Source: Gammaproteobacteria bacterium (lineage in GTDB: Bacteria; Pseudomonadota; Gammaproteobacteria; JAJPIJ01). Taken from it: a stretch of 38,807 bases of DNA. Location of the stretch: positions 1 to 38,807 of the forward strand of contig JAJVHZ010000019.1 of the NCBI GenBank assembly GCA_022072255.1, in the 5' to 3' direction. Within the stretch, counting starts at the first letter, position 1. Each line of letters opens with the position of its first letter. A model generated the notes under the pieces. That model did not search any database. It saw nothing but the letters and a program-made list of their open reading frames with translations, and was not told the origin of the DNA. Position numbers and translations under genes: made by a program. Positions 1 to 9,310 of the stretch are shown here, piece after piece.

Positions 1-372
1 GAGCTCCGAGGCGCGGCTGCGGGCCGCCTCGATCGCCGGGACGATCTGCGTGATCTGCAGCGGTTTGACGAGGAATCCCAGGGCGCCGTGCTCCGCGGCC
101 TGCCTGACGACCTCCTCATCGCCGAATGCGGACAGGAACAGGAACGGGACGGCGAAGCGCTGCAACAGTATGCGGCCGAGCTCGATACCCGACATGCCCT
201 CCATGCGGATGTCCAGCAACGCGATGTCGGGCGTCCGCTGGGCGAGGAGCATCAGTGCCTCCTCGCCTGAGCCCGCGCCGAGCACTTCGTATCCGGCGTG
301 GCGCAGTCCCTCCGACAGCGTGCCCAGGACAAGCCGGTCGTCATCGGCGATCAGGATGCAGCCCTTGCTCAT
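1..372 (-). CDS. Response regulator, receiver domain (3' end cut by window edge)
   Basis: The reading frame runs off the left edge; 124 N-terminal residues are visible. They form a CheY-like receiver domain: acidic pocket ADDD at residues 9-12, phosphoacceptor Asp in LLDIRMEGMSG near residue 54, the Ser/Thr switch in FLSAFGD, and Lys in FLVKPLQ near 103. The helix after the receiver (ITQIVPAIEAARSRASEL) resembles the linker of ANTAR-type, RNA-binding antitermination regulators such as PdtaR/AmiR, but the output domain lies outside the window, so that subtype is inference. The ATG at 372 is preceded by GAGAGG at good spacing. No histidine kinase is visible nearby. It is divergent from the GGDEF-EAL gene. 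Confidence 0.85.
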   Translation of the reverse strand, partial: MSKGCILIADDDRLVLGTLSEGLRHAGYEVLGAGSGEEALMLLAQRTPDIALLDIRMEGMSGIELGRILLQRFAVPFLFLSAFGDEEVVRQAAEHGALGFLVKPLQITQIVPAIEAARSRASEL

Positions 373-709
373 GCCAGCCTCTCGTATGCGTGTTGGCGAA
401 CCTTGCGTCAGCCCCCGGGCTTCGGCCCGCGCCAGGTCCATGGCAGGTGACGGCCGCACCGCGGGTGCAGCGTGCCCCGCGCGAACGAGCATAGCGCGAT
501 TTGGAATTCGCATGACCATCTCCACGCACCCGCGGGCGCGCGCCGCGGCCCATGCGTAGCCGCGGCCGCCACATCAGCGCGGGCAGACCTGCTGCGACCG
601 TCCTGCGCCGACAGCGCTCGCGGTGGCCCGGTCTTTGCCTCAGGAACCGGAATCCAACAACCGTCCGATCCGTAGTCGGCGCGCAGCCCTGAGTCAATGG
701 CGGCACTCG
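373..709. other. Intergenic region between divergent signalling genes
   Basis: This 337-base gap separates the response regulator (-) from the membrane GGDEF-EAL gene (+) and must carry both promoters. Open frames here are short and lack convincing composition. On the minus strand a TATGCT hexamer about 120 bases upstream of the regulator is a possible -10 element, without a good -35. I see no RNA gene or terminator. Confidence 0.5.
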
Positions 710-3502
710 ATGACATCAATTCGCATGCATGCCGGCCTGGGCGACCCGGGCGCTGCGACCACTCCGGCAGCCGTTGACCACGGGCCACGCGTCACCGCCC
801 GCTGGCGGATGCTGCTGACCGCAGCCGCATTGCTCGGACTCTACGCCCTGCTCATCCACGGGCAGTGGGCGACGGGACGCGCGGCGAACGTGGTCTCCGA
901 CGCGGCCTGGACCCTGGCTGCCCTGCTCGCGGCGTGGCGCTGCATCATCACCGCACGCGGTGAAACGGATCGGTACATCAGACGCTCCTGGCACCTGTTC
1001 GCGGCGGGCGCGTTCTCCTGGTTCCTCGGCATGCTGTGGTGGGATTACCTGGAACTGGTGCTGGGTACCGACGCCCCGTTCCCGACGCTGGCGGACTATT
1101 TCTATGACGCACTGAGCGTCTTTTTCCTGGCAGGCACCGTCAGCCTCGTGGCGAAGGCGCCGATGCATGCGCTTGCCAGGCGCCAGGCCGCCAACCTCGC
1201 CATGCTCGTCCTGGGGTTGCTGGCGCTGTCGATCATCGTCTTCCATGCGCCCTTCAGCCGTATCTCCATCGGGGCGGAGTTTCTGGTCTTCTCCATCGTC
1301 ATGCCGGCCGTCTACGCGGCCGCGTGCGTGCTGTTGCTCGGATGCCTGTGGATATTCCGGGAGCGGGCCGTGCGCATCCCCCTGGCCATGATGGCCGCTG
1401 CCGTCGGCATACACGCCGCGGCCGACATCCTCTACGCCCAGGCGCAGGTCGGAAACACGTACGGCGCGACGCATTACCTCAACATCAGCTGGCTCATCGC
1501 CTTCGCCCTGCAGTACTGGGCGGCATTCGAGCAGGGCACCGGGGGGAGCCGCACGCTGGCACCTTTCGAACACCGATTCCGCCACCTGGAAGCCGTCTTC
1601 CCGGCAGCCCTCGTCTGCGTGTGCGTGATCGCCATCTTCGTCCTGCGCGAGACGATCAGTTCCGACGTGCTCGGGATGACGATGCTCATCGCGCTGGCCT
1701 TCGGGCTCATACGCGCCTGGCGTGAGTGGCAGATCAGCCTGGAGGAGCGGCGACTGAACTCCGAGCTGAAGGAGACCGAGGAGCGCTTCCGGACGATGTG
1801 CGACGCCACGCCATTCATGGTCTGGCTGACGGATGCCGACCTGCGCTGTACCTATCTCAATCGCAGCTGGTGCAGGTTCACCGGACGCGTGCTCAGCCAG
1901 GAGCTGGCTCACAACTGGGTGCAGGACGTGCATCCCGGGGATCGCGAGGCCTGCATGCGCGGCTACCGCAGCGGACTGGCGACGCGCACCGCGTTCTCGG
2001 TGGAGTACCGGATACGCGGGAGCGATGGCCGCTACCACTGGCTGCTCGACAACGGCATGCCGCGCTACACGCCGGATGGCGCGTTCGCCGGCTACATGGG
2101 CCACGCCGTGGAGATCACCGAGCGCAAGGAGGCCGAGGCGCGCATTCAACAGCTCGCGCTGTTCGACACGCTCACCGGTCTGCCGAACCGCACGCTGTTC
2201 CGCGGCCGGCTGGAGCGCGCGCTGGCGCGCGCCGAGCAGCACGGACTCGAGATCGGCGTGCTGTTCGTCGACCTCGATCGCATCAAGTCGATCAACGACA
2301 CGCTCGGCCACGCCGCCGGCGATCAGATGCTGCGCGAGGTCGGCAGGCGCCTCAGCGCTGCCATCGGCAAGCACGACACCGTCGCTCGCCTGGGCGGGGA
2401 CGAGTTCCTGATCATGATGCCGGAGCTGCGCGCGAGCGAGGAGGTGACACGGCTGGCCCGGAGAATACTGGCCGCGCTCGCCACGCCCTGCGAGATTCAC
2501 GGCCACACGCTGCACGTCACTGCCAGCATCGGCGTGAGCATCTATCCGCGCGACGGCCGCGACGCCGAGACGCTGCAGAAGCACGCCGACGTAGCGCTCT
2601 ACAAGGCCAAGGAACAGGGTCGCAACACCTACAAGCTGTTCGACGCGGCCATGAACGCGCAGGCGCACGAACGACTGCTGCTGGAAAACGGCCTGCGCCA
2701 GGCGCTCACGCGCAACGAACTGCTGCTGCACTACCAGCCCCAGATCGATCTGCACACCCGTGCGGTCGTCGGCGTGGAGGCCCTGCTGCGGTGGCAGCAT
2801 CGGGGCAGCGGCCTGATGCCGCCGGCGGAGTTCATCGCCATCGCCGAGGACACCGGCCTCATCGTCCCCATCGGCGAATGGGTGCTGCGCACGGCCTGCA
2901 GGCAGGCCAGGGCGTGGCAGGCCGCGGGACTGCCGCCGCTGCGGATCGCCGTCAACGTCTCGGTCCGTCAGCTCAAGGAGCCGTCATTTCCCGGAACGAT
3001 AGCCGGGATACTCACCGAGACCGGCGTGAGGCCCGAGCTGCTCGAGGTGGAGGTCACGGAGTCCGGAATCATGGCGAATCCCGATCGCAGCGCCAGCATC
3101 CTGCGTGAGATCCAGGAAATGGGCGTGAGCATCGCCGTTGACGACTTCGGAACGGGCTACTCCAGCCTCGCCTATCTGAAGCGCCTGCCGATCAACCGCC
3201 TGAAGATCGACCGCTCCTTCATCCGCGACATCCCCGGCGATGTCGACGATGTCGCCATCGCGCAGACCATACTCGCCATGGCGCGCCAGCTGCAGCTCGC
3301 GGTGGTCGCCGAAGGCGTGGAGTCCGGGGAGATCCTGCAGTTTCTTCAGGCGAGCGGCTGCGAGGAGGCACAGGGATATTTCATCAGCCGGCCGCTGTCG
3401 GCCGAGGCCTGCGCCGAGTTCATCCGCGGCTGCGGGCAGCAGCGGACACCCGGGACGCCGGCATCGCTCGGGCTCATCTCGGCAGCGGCTGCAGAACGAT
3501 GA
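710..3502 (+). CDS. Membrane-anchored PAS-GGDEF-EAL protein (c-di-GMP synthase/phosphodiesterase)
   Basis: About 930 residues. The N-terminal ~330 residues contain roughly eight hydrophobic segments, an unassigned membrane sensor module. A PAS/PAC domain follows ([16 protein letters not shown] from ~residue 355). The GGDEF domain starts near 485 ([10 protein letters not shown]) and has an intact GGDEF signature near 562, so diguanylate cyclase activity is possible. The EAL domain runs from ~688 to the end with [32 protein letters not shown] and KIDRSFI, so the phosphodiesterase residues also look intact. Which activity dominates cannot be read from sequence. The start is uncertain: the frame opens earlier (GTG at 623), ATG at 710 is used here and ATG at 725 is also possible; none has a strong ribosome site. 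The 3' end overlaps the convergent ynfA by 29 bases. Confidence 0.93.
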   Translation: MTSIRMHAGLGDPGAATTPAAVDHGPRVTARWRMLLTAAALLGLYALLIHGQWATGRAANVVSDAAWTLAALLAAWRCIITARGETDRYIRRSWHLFAAGAFSWFLGMLWWDYLELVLGTDAPFPTLADYFYDALSVFFLAGTVSLVAKAPMHALARRQAANLAMLVLGLLALSIIVFHAPFSRISIGAEFLVFSIVMPAVYAAACVLLLGCLWIFRERAVRIPLAMMAAAVGIHAAADILYAQAQVGNTYGATHYLNISWLIAFALQYWAAFEQGTGGSRTLAPFEHRFRHLEAVFPAALVCVCVIAIFVLRETISSDVLGMTMLIALAFGLIRAWREWQISLEERRLNSELKETEERFRTMCDATPFMVWLTDADLRCTYLNRSWCRFTGRVLSQELAHNWVQDVHPGDREACMRGYRSGLATRTAFSVEYRIRGSDGRYHWLLDNGMPRYTPDGAFAGYMGHAVEITERKEAEARIQQLALFDTLTGLPNRTLFRGRLERALARAEQHGLEIGVLFVDLDRIKSINDTLGHAAGDQMLREVGRRLSAAIGKHDTVARLGGDEFLIMMPELRASEEVTRLARRILAALATPCEIHGHTLHVTASIGVSIYPRDGRDAETLQKHADVALYKAKEQGRNTYKLFDAAMNAQAHERLLLENGLRQALTRNELLLHYQPQIDLHTRAVVGVEALLRWQHRGSGLMPPAEFIAIAEDTGLIVPIGEWVLRTACRQARAWQAAGLPPLRIAVNVSVRQLKEPSFPGTIAGILTETGVRPELLEVEVTESGIMANPDRSASILREIQEMGVSIAVDDFGTGYSSLAYLKRLPINRLKIDRSFIRDIPGDVDDVAIAQTILAMARQLQLAVVAEGVESGEILQFLQASGCEEAQGYFISRPLSAEACAEFIRGCGQQRTPGTPASLGLISAAAAER

Positions 3503-3809
3503 TGGCCATGCCGGCGAGCGCCACGCCTGCCCCCGCCAGGTCCCAGCCCGTGGGGGTCACATCGTCCACCAGCCAGAGCCACAGCAGCGCAGCGGCCACG
3601 TAGACGCCACCATACGCCGCATACGTGCGGCCCGCCGCCGTCGGGTGCAGGGCGAGCAGCCAGGCGAACAGCGCGAGCGACAGCGCCGCGGGTATGAGCA
3701 GCAGCGGCGATCGCCCCTCCCGCAACACCAGCCACGGCAGATAACAGCCGAGGATCTCGGCCAGCGCCGTCACCGCGAACAGCAGGGAAACCCGCAACAG
3801 CTCGGCCAC
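3474..3809 (-). CDS. ynfA: YnfA family small membrane protein
   Basis: 111 residues, the usual length for the YnfA (UPF0060) family of four-helix inner-membrane proteins related to small multidrug transporters. Recognisable family elements are the N-terminal [16 protein letters not shown] segment, the [20 protein letters not shown] stretch and the C-terminal [15 protein letters not shown] helix. Four hydrophobic segments span the protein. The biological substrate of the family is poorly defined; export of toxic cations has been reported for enterobacterial members. Its last 29 bases overlap the 3' end of the convergent GGDEF-EAL gene. Confidence 0.92.
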   Translation of the reverse strand: MAELLRVSLLFAVTALAEILGCYLPWLVLREGRSPLLLIPAALSLALFAWLLALHPTAAGRTYAAYGGVYVAAALLWLWLVDDVTPTGWDLAGAGVALAGMAIIVLQPLPR

Positions 3810-4115
3810 CGTCGTGACGCTCCCGCCCCAGGACTGCCCGACATTGTTTCACGACTGCCAGCGACACTGGCAAGGGGCAGTACCTCGGGAGGCACCCGCG
3901 ACGGCGCGACTTCCGCGACCGCCCGCATCGAGCGGCCGGGTATCGATGAGCACCGCGGCGGCCGTTGAACCGGTCCGCACCCGCTACGCCTTAGGATGAA
4001 CTCCTAAAGTTTTCGTGGTGCAGTCCGCTACAGGGAGACACGGTGCACGCCGGGATCAGGACGTGTCACACAGAGGGCGGGCAGGGAATCGACCCGCGAG
4101 AAGAGCGTCCCGCAG
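3810..4115. other. Intergenic region, divergent promoters with a short inverted repeat
   Basis: 306 bases between ynfA (-) and the EAL-HDOD gene (+). No credible gene is seen. The second half is less GC-rich and holds the inverted repeat TTAGGA-5-TCCTAA at 3991-4007, listed separately. Confidence 0.5.
3991..4007. repeat. Inverted repeat TTAGGA-N5-TCCTAA
   Basis: Two perfect 6-base arms flank the spacer TGAAC, about 110 bases upstream of the EAL-HDOD start. The AT-rich arms and the size suit a dimeric regulator half-site pair better than a terminator; no U-tract follows. The binding protein is unknown. Confidence 0.4.
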
Positions 4116-5381
4116 ATGATGCAACCGGCCCGTAACGAGAATCCCTGCGCCGCGGCCCCCACGCCCGGTGTTTCCGCCCGCCAGATCTTCATCGGCAGAC
4201 AACCGATCTTCGATCGTGATCTGCAGGTCTACGGCTACGAACTGCTGTTTCGCGACGGGAAGGCCAACAGCGCCGAGGTCCTCGACGGCGATCAGGCCAC
4301 CGCACAGACGCTGGTCAATGGCATCATGGATTTCGGCCTCGAGCAGGTGGTCGGCAACCGGCTCGCCTTCGTCAACCTGACACGCGGCTTCCTGCTGGAT
4401 CAGGGCAGGCTGCCGGCGATGCAGACGCGGCTGGTGCTCGAGGTCCTGGAGGACATCAGCCCGGACGCGGAGATCCTCGCCGCGCTGCAGCAACTCGCTG
4501 CGCGCGGCTACACCATCGCGCTGGACGATTTCACCTACCGCGAGGAACTGCTGCCGCTGGTCCGATCGGCGCAGATCATCAAGCTCGACCTGCCGCAGAT
4601 CGGCATCGAGGCCCTGCCCACGCACGTGGAGCGCCTGCGACCGTACGGGCTGCGGCTGCTGGCGGAAAAGGTGGAGACCCACGAGCAGTTCGAACTCTGC
4701 AAATCCCTGGGCATCGATTACTTCCAGGGCTTCTTCCTGAGCAGGCCGGTGACGCTCGCGCGCAAACGTCTGCCGGCGAACAAGCTGGCCGTGCTGCAGA
4801 TCCTCGCGAAGCTGCAGGAACCGAACACCGGCATCGGCGATCTGGAGAGGCTGATCAGCACCGACGTGTCGCTGTCCTACCGCATCCTGCGCTTCGTCAA
4901 CTCGGTGCAGTTCGCGACCGGCCGGCAGATCGACAACATCCGGCGCGCGATCGTAATGACCGGTCTGTCCCAGATCCGCACCTGGGTCAGCCTCATCATG
5001 CTCTCGAAGCTCGACGACAAGCCCACGGAGCTGATACGCATCGCGCTGGTGCGCGCGCGGCTCTGCGAGCTGCTCAGCAAGCGGCTCGCACTCGCCTCGC
5101 CGGAGACCTGCGCGACCGCAGGTCTGTTCTCGACGCTGGACGCGCTGCTCGATCAGCCGCTGGCGGAGATATTGAGCTCACTCCCTCTCAACTCCGAGAT
5201 CGCCTCGGCGCTGCTCGAGGGCCGTGGACGGATCGGCGAGGTGCTGCAGTGCGCTCTCGCCTGCGAGCGCGGCGACTGGGAGGCCGCCTCGCGGCTGGGT
5301 CTCGCGGAGCAGGTCCTGAGCAGCACCTGTCTCGAGGCGATCGGGTGGGCGGAGGCCAACTCGCGCGCGCTCGGCGAGTGA
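4116..5381 (+). CDS. EAL-HDOD domain signalling protein
   Basis: 421 residues, typical for the YuxH/CdgJ-like EAL-HDOD architecture. Residues ~22-230 form an EAL-like domain beginning IFIGRQPIFDRDLQVYGYELLFRDG; the signature is ELL rather than EAL, and the later motif reads DDFTYREE, so it is probably a degenerate, non-catalytic domain. Residues ~230-405 form an HDOD domain (LERLISTDVSLSYRILRFVNS, then GLSQIRTWVSLIML), a regulatory module found in proteins that tie c-di-GMP or stress signals to motility. ATG codons at 4116 and 4119 are both possible. With the nearby GGDEF-EAL protein it makes a small c-di-GMP neighbourhood, although the genes are separated by ynfA and are not one operon. Confidence 0.92.
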   Translation: MMQPARNENPCAAAPTPGVSARQIFIGRQPIFDRDLQVYGYELLFRDGKANSAEVLDGDQATAQTLVNGIMDFGLEQVVGNRLAFVNLTRGFLLDQGRLPAMQTRLVLEVLEDISPDAEILAALQQLAARGYTIALDDFTYREELLPLVRSAQIIKLDLPQIGIEALPTHVERLRPYGLRLLAEKVETHEQFELCKSLGIDYFQGFFLSRPVTLARKRLPANKLAVLQILAKLQEPNTGIGDLERLISTDVSLSYRILRFVNSVQFATGRQIDNIRRAIVMTGLSQIRTWVSLIMLSKLDDKPTELIRIALVRARLCELLSKRLALASPETCATAGLFSTLDALLDQPLAEILSSLPLNSEIASALLEGRGRIGEVLQCALACERGDWEAASRLGLAEQVLSSTCLEAIGWAEANSRALGE

Positions 5382-5736
5382 CCGCGCGCCACCCGTGTGC
5401 GGCACGCGTCGTGACTCCCCGGCGATGTGCGGCGCGTCACGGGAGTCTGTGAAATTCGACACGGACTTCCGCCCCGCCGCCGACTAATCTGCCTCTACCG
5501 CCTGCCGGGACTCTGAATCGGGTCATGGCGACCACACCCGGATCCCGGTAGGCGGACCAATCCCCGTCATCTCCGCGCCGACCGCGCCGCATACGCCGTG
5601 ACATGTTCCGGCGCGCTCCATGCGATCGCGCCCGGCTCTGCCCGACCGTTGTCGATCCTCGCCCTGCCGCGGCATACAATGTCGATGCCATGCCGCATTG
5701 CCCGCACCGGAACGATTCCTCCACCGGAGAGACTTC
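5382..5736. other. Intergenic region with a long-loop inverted repeat
   Basis: 355 bases between the EAL-HDOD gene and the DUF1993 gene. Frames here are shadows. It contains the 13-base imperfect inverted repeat at 5498-5555 and, at 5677-5682, a TACAAT hexamer suitable as a -10 element for the DUF1993 gene; the nearest -35-like TTGTCG lies 20 bases upstream, too far for a confident promoter. Confidence 0.45.
5498..5555. repeat. Imperfect inverted repeat, 13-base arms
   Basis: CCGCCTGCCGGGA at 5498-5510 pairs with TCCCGGTAGGCGG at 5543-5555 with one mismatch, across a 32-base loop. It lies about 120 bases past the EAL-HDOD stop. No U-tract follows, so a terminator role is not shown; an operator or mRNA-end stem is possible. 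Confidence 0.4.
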
Positions 5737-6243
5737 ATGACGATTTCCATGTACGCGGCCAGCATCCCCGTGTTCATCCGGATGTTCGAGAACCTGATCC
5801 ACATCCTCGAGAAGGGCGCAGCCTACGCCCGCGACAGGAAGATCGATCCGGCCGTGCTCGTGAACTACCGCCTGCACCCCGACATGCTGCCGCTGTCGCG
5901 GCAGGTGCAGATCGCCACCGACATCGCCAAGGGCTGCGCGGCGCGGCTCGCGGGCGAGGAGCCGGCCCGGTACGAGGACAACGAGGCCACGCTGGAGGAG
6001 CTCCAGCAGTGGGTGCGCAAGACCATCGATCTGCTCAAGGGTTACCCGGCCGCGCAGATCGACGGCACGGAGAACAAGGACATCCACCTGACCGTCGGCG
6101 GACAGGCGCTGTCGTTCCGGGGCCTGCCGTACCTGTTGAACTTCGTGCTGCCGAACGTCTTCTTTCACATCACCACGACCTACGCGATCCTCCGCCATTG
6201 CGGCGTGGACCTCGGCAAGGCCGATTATCTCGGCAAGGCGTGA
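5737..6243 (+). CDS. DUF1993 family protein
   Basis: 168 residues from the ATG at 5737, which follows GGAGAG at good spacing; the frame opens earlier but the upstream residues do not look coding. The sequence matches the DUF1993 pattern: MTISMYAASIPVFIRMFENL, a middle NYRLHPDMLPLSRQVQIATD segment, and the closing LPNVFFHITTTYAILRHCGV. Family members are small, soluble helical proteins, possibly related to the DinB/YfiT four-helix fold; no biochemical function is established. It lies 72 bases upstream of the glutathione peroxidase and may be co-transcribed with it. Confidence 0.88.
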   Translation: MTISMYAASIPVFIRMFENLIHILEKGAAYARDRKIDPAVLVNYRLHPDMLPLSRQVQIATDIAKGCAARLAGEEPARYEDNEATLEELQQWVRKTIDLLKGYPAAQIDGTENKDIHLTVGGQALSFRGLPYLLNFVLPNVFFHITTTYAILRHCGVDLGKADYLGKA

Positions 6244-6315
6244 CCGCAGAACGCCGGCGCAGGGTCGAGGCACGCCGGCAAAAAGGCGGTGGACCGGCCC
6301 GGGTGAGATGATCGC

Positions 6316-6801
6316 ATGAACATATACGAGTTCGACGTGCGAACGATCGACGGGCGGGAGATGTCGATGAGCGAGTTCCGCGACCAGATCCTCCTCATCG
6401 TGAACGTCGCCAGCAAATGCGGGTTCACCACGCAGTATGCGGGCTTGGAGGCGCTGTACCGCCGGCACAAGGACCGCGGGCTGCGCGTGCTCGGTTTCCC
6501 CTGCGATCAGTTCGGACACCAGGAGCCCGGCGGCGAGGAGGAGATCAGGGGCTTCTGCAGCACGACCTACGAGGTCACCTTCCCGATGTTCGCGAAGATC
6601 GAGGTCAACGGCGGGAATTCCCACCCGCTGTACAGGTTCCTGAAGTCCGCACGGAAGGGCGTGCTCGGCACGGAGGCCATCAAGTGGAATTTCACCAAGT
6701 TCCTGGTCGGCCGCGACGGTACCGTGCTCGAACGCTACGCGCCCGCGGTCACACCGGAGCGCATCGAGCACGACGTGCTGCCGCTGCTCGGCGCCGCATG
6801 A
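6316..6801 (+). CDS. Glutathione/thioredoxin-type peroxidase (GPx family)
   Basis: 161 residues, typical of bacterial GPx proteins such as BtuE. It reduces hydroperoxides using a catalytic cysteine. Visible active-site residues: peroxidatic Cys35 in NVASKCGFTTQY, Gln in FPCDQFGHQEPG, and Trp-Asn in KWNFTKFLV. Cys81 in FCSTTYEVTFPMF sits where thioredoxin-dependent GPx enzymes have the resolving cysteine, so thioredoxin rather than glutathione may be the reductant (inference). No signal peptide is seen, so it should be cytoplasmic. The stop codon overlaps the next gene's ATG (ATGA), indicating translational coupling to the SprT-like protein. Confidence 0.95.
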   Translation: MNIYEFDVRTIDGREMSMSEFRDQILLIVNVASKCGFTTQYAGLEALYRRHKDRGLRVLGFPCDQFGHQEPGGEEEIRGFCSTTYEVTFPMFAKIEVNGGNSHPLYRFLKSARKGVLGTEAIKWNFTKFLVGRDGTVLERYAPAVTPERIEHDVLPLLGAA

Positions 6802-7331
6802 GGACGGCAAGTCATCCCGTCGCCGCGGGCGCGGCGCGCGCGGATACCGCGCTGCTGGCAGCGGCGCTGCGCATGCGCACCGATGTGGTCATGGAGACGG
6901 CGGCTCGACTCTACGACGTGGACCTCCTCGGCTGGCGCGTATGCCTCGATCTGAAAGGCATGGCAGCCGGCCAGGTGCAGTTTCGCACGCGGCGGCTGCG
7001 CTACAACCTGGCGATCGCCGCGCAGGCGCCGGGGACGTTCCTCTCGACCACGGTCCCCCACGAGGTGGCGCACATCGTCTGCCATCTGCGGCACGGCCAC
7101 GGCATCCGCCCGCACGGCCCGGAGTGGCGCTCGGTCTGCCTTGCGCTCGGCGGCACTGGCGAGCGGTGCCATGGTTTCGCCGCGCAGCCCGCGCGCCGCC
7201 TGCAGCGCTACGACTATGCCTGCGGCTGCCGACGCTGGTCTCTGACCAGCATCCGGGTTCGGCGCATCCGTAGCGGCATGATCTACCACTGCCGTGCCTG
7301 CGGCCGCGAGTTGCGAGGGGTCGGAGCCTGA
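6798..7331 (+). CDS. SprT-like zinc metalloprotease domain protein
   Basis: 177 residues from the ATG overlapping the peroxidase stop; the frame is open upstream, but that part only shadows the peroxidase gene. The SprT-like core has the zinc motif HEVAH in VPHEVAHIVCH and a third ligand candidate in the following HGPEW. The C-terminus carries a four-cysteine zinc ribbon (YACGC ... YHCRACGREL). The family includes E. coli SprT and the DNA-protein crosslink protease SPRTN; proteolysis by bacterial members is largely undemonstrated. Coupling to a peroxidase suggests an oxidative-damage context, which is inference. Confidence 0.87.
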   Translation: MRTASHPVAAGAARADTALLAAALRMRTDVVMETAARLYDVDLLGWRVCLDLKGMAAGQVQFRTRRLRYNLAIAAQAPGTFLSTTVPHEVAHIVCHLRHGHGIRPHGPEWRSVCLALGGTGERCHGFAAQPARRLQRYDYACGCRRWSLTSIRVRRIRSGMIYHCRACGRELRGVGA

Positions 7332-7382
7332 AGGATCCCCACGAATTTCATGACTGCTCGCCCCAGCAGGCGGCGTTCATGC

Positions 7383-8396
7383 TCAAATCACTCCGCCTGC
7401 CAACATGTCGGTGATCCGATAGGCCAAAGCGGCGATCAGCGCGGAGGCCGGAATCGTGACCATCCAGGCGATGACGATGTTGCCGGCCACGCCCCAATGC
7501 ACGGCCGAGGCACGCTGCACCGCACCGACGCCGACGATCGAGCCGGTGATCGTGTGTGTCGTCGACACCGGAATGCCGAAGCTCGAGGCGAGGAACAGCG
7601 AGATCGCACCACCGGTCTCGGCGGCGAAGCCACCGACGGGACGCAGCTTGGTGATGCGCTGCCCCATCGTCTTGACGATGCGCCAGCCGCCGAACAGCGT
7701 CCCCATGGCGATGGCGACGTAACAGCTGACGATCACCCAGCTCGGCAGGTGATCCTTCGTCGTGACGTTCGCGGAGATCAGCAGCAGCCAGATGATGCCC
7801 ATCGTCTTCTGCGCATCGTTGCTGCCGTGGCCGAGGCTGTAGAGCGCCGAGGACACGAGCTGCAGGCGCCGGAACCATCGATCCACGCGGGCGGGCGAGC
7901 TGCGGAAACAGATCCACGAAACCGCGATCGTGATCAGCGCCCCGAGCAGCAGGCCCAGCACCGGGGAGACGACGATGAAGATCGCGGTCTTCAGGATGCC
8001 GGGCAGGAGCAACGGCTCGAAACCCGCCTTGGCCAGCGCGGCGCCGATCATGCCGCCGATCAGCGCATGCGACGAGCTCGAGGGGATGCCGTAGTGCCAG
8101 GTGATGACGTTCCAGGCGATGGCGCCGATCAGCGCGCCGAAGATGACGTATTGATCCACGAACTCGGGCTGGACGATCCCCTTGCCCACGGTCGCCGCCA
8201 CCTTGAGATGAAAGATGGCCACCGCGAGAAAATTGAAGAAGGCCGCCCAGGCCACCGCCTGATGCGGCTTCAGCACCCCCGTGGACACCACCGTGGCGAT
8301 GGAGTTGGCGGCATCGTGGAAGCCGTTCATGAAATCGAACGCCAGCGCCAGCGCCACCAGCAGCACCAGCGTGGAAAACGCGAGATCGGCCTCCAT
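7383..8396 (-). CDS. pit: PiT-family inorganic phosphate transporter
   Basis: 337 residues with about ten membrane segments. It carries the duplicated PiT signature: DFMNGFHDAANSIATVVSTG near the N-terminus and a second copy, LGHGSNDAQKTMG, in the middle, plus GIPSSSSHALIGG and GIPVSTTHTITGS. PiT proteins import phosphate, often as a metal-phosphate complex, using the proton or sodium gradient. It follows the DUF47 gene with a 2-base gap, the classic PhoU-like/PiT operon. It is the shorter PiT type without the large central loop of E. coli PitA. Confidence 0.95.
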   Translation of the reverse strand: MEADLAFSTLVLLVALALAFDFMNGFHDAANSIATVVSTGVLKPHQAVAWAAFFNFLAVAIFHLKVAATVGKGIVQPEFVDQYVIFGALIGAIAWNVITWHYGIPSSSSHALIGGMIGAALAKAGFEPLLLPGILKTAIFIVVSPVLGLLLGALITIAVSWICFRSSPARVDRWFRRLQLVSSALYSLGHGSNDAQKTMGIIWLLLISANVTTKDHLPSWVIVSCYVAIAMGTLFGGWRIVKTMGQRITKLRPVGGFAAETGGAISLFLASSFGIPVSTTHTITGSIVGVGAVQRASAVHWGVAGNIVIAWMVTIPASALIAALAYRITDMLAGGVI

Positions 8397-8398
8397 GA

Positions 8399-9040
8399 TC
8401 AGGCGTTTTCGAGCACGACGCCTTCGATGACGTCGGCGACGTCACGGCACTTGTCGGTTGCCGACTCCAGCAGTTCGTAGATGGCCTTGATCTTGATGAC
8501 CTGCCGCACGTCGCTCTCGTCCCGGAACAGCTTCGACACGCCGGCGCGCAGCACCTTGTCGGCATCGGATTCGAGCTTGCTCAGCTCGTGGCACAGGCCG
8601 AGTATGGTCTGGGCATTGCCCATGGAGTGCAGCAGATTGACCGCGGACTGCACGCGTTCGCAGCAGATGCGGATGAGATTGCCGAGATGCAGCGCCTCGG
8701 GCGTCAGCGCGTGCACGTCGTACAGGGTCATGGTCTCCGTGGAATCCCGGACGAGATCGAGGATGTCGTCCAGACGCGAGCTGAGCCGATGTATGTCGTT
8801 GCGATCGAAGGGCGTCACGAAGGTCTTGTGCAGCAACGCCATGGTCTCGTGCGTCACCCTGTCGGCGCCACGTTCGATTTCGATGATGCGGTTGATGCGC
8901 CCGGCACGTCCCGCCTCGTCGGCATAGTTGTCGAGCAGTTCGGTCAGCGCCTGGCCGCCCTCGTTGACGAACTTCGCGTGCTGATTGAACAGATCGAAGA
9001 ACTGCCCCTCGCGAGGCATCAGTGCGGAGAATAATTGCAT
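8399..9040 (-). CDS. DUF47 family PhoU-like regulator of PiT transport
   Basis: 213 residues, helical throughout and typical in length for DUF47 proteins, which are distant PhoU relatives. Family elements include the start MQLFSALMPREGQFFDLFNQHA, EIERGADRVTHETMALLHKTFVTPFDRNDIHRLSSRLDDILD (shown here in parts), and the end KAIYELLESATDKCRDVADVIEG. Such proteins are encoded beside PiT transporters and are thought to regulate phosphate uptake. The ATG at 9040 fits the family N-terminus; the open frame reaches 9097. It is the first gene of the DUF47-pit operon. Confidence 0.93.
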   Translation of the reverse strand: MQLFSALMPREGQFFDLFNQHAKFVNEGGQALTELLDNYADEAGRAGRINRIIEIERGADRVTHETMALLHKTFVTPFDRNDIHRLSSRLDDILDLVRDSTETMTLYDVHALTPEALHLGNLIRICCERVQSAVNLLHSMGNAQTILGLCHELSKLESDADKVLRAGVSKLFRDESDVRQVIKIKAIYELLESATDKCRDVADVIEGVVLENA

Positions 9041-9310
9041 GGCCGTCCACCTTGTTTGTTGTTCGTGACGCGCGAACGCGCGTCTCCCCGCCTCCATGCT
9101 GGTGACCCCTGGGCGAAACCTCCCACTCGCACGCGGGCAATATTACAGGTCTGTGACCAATGGCGCGAAGCCATTGCCGCGCCGGCCTCGATTCGCGGCA
9201 GCATCCCACTGATCCGGGCGGTCCTGCACGGCTGGCGCCGCGGCATCTGGAACCGGTCTGATGCCGCGCGGCGGGCCTGCCGCGTCCGCCGCCCCGGCGC
9301 GGAACGTCCC

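Noticed and set aside
716-2800. 694-codon minus-strand frame opposite the GGDEF-EAL gene
   Set aside because: It is an antisense shadow: low-complexity His/Arg/Gln-rich composition without domains, while the plus strand encodes clear PAS, GGDEF and EAL motifs.
9068-9083. Inverted repeat ACGCGCG-AA-CGCGCGT upstream of the DUF47 gene
   Set aside because: Short and made of alternating GC, which arises easily in GC-rich DNA; no further support for a regulatory role.
9135-9170. Possible Pho box upstream of the DUF47-pit operon
   Set aside because: On the minus strand a CTGTAAT half-site is preceded at 11-base spacing by only TGGTCAC, a 4 of 7 match, and no good promoter accompanies it.
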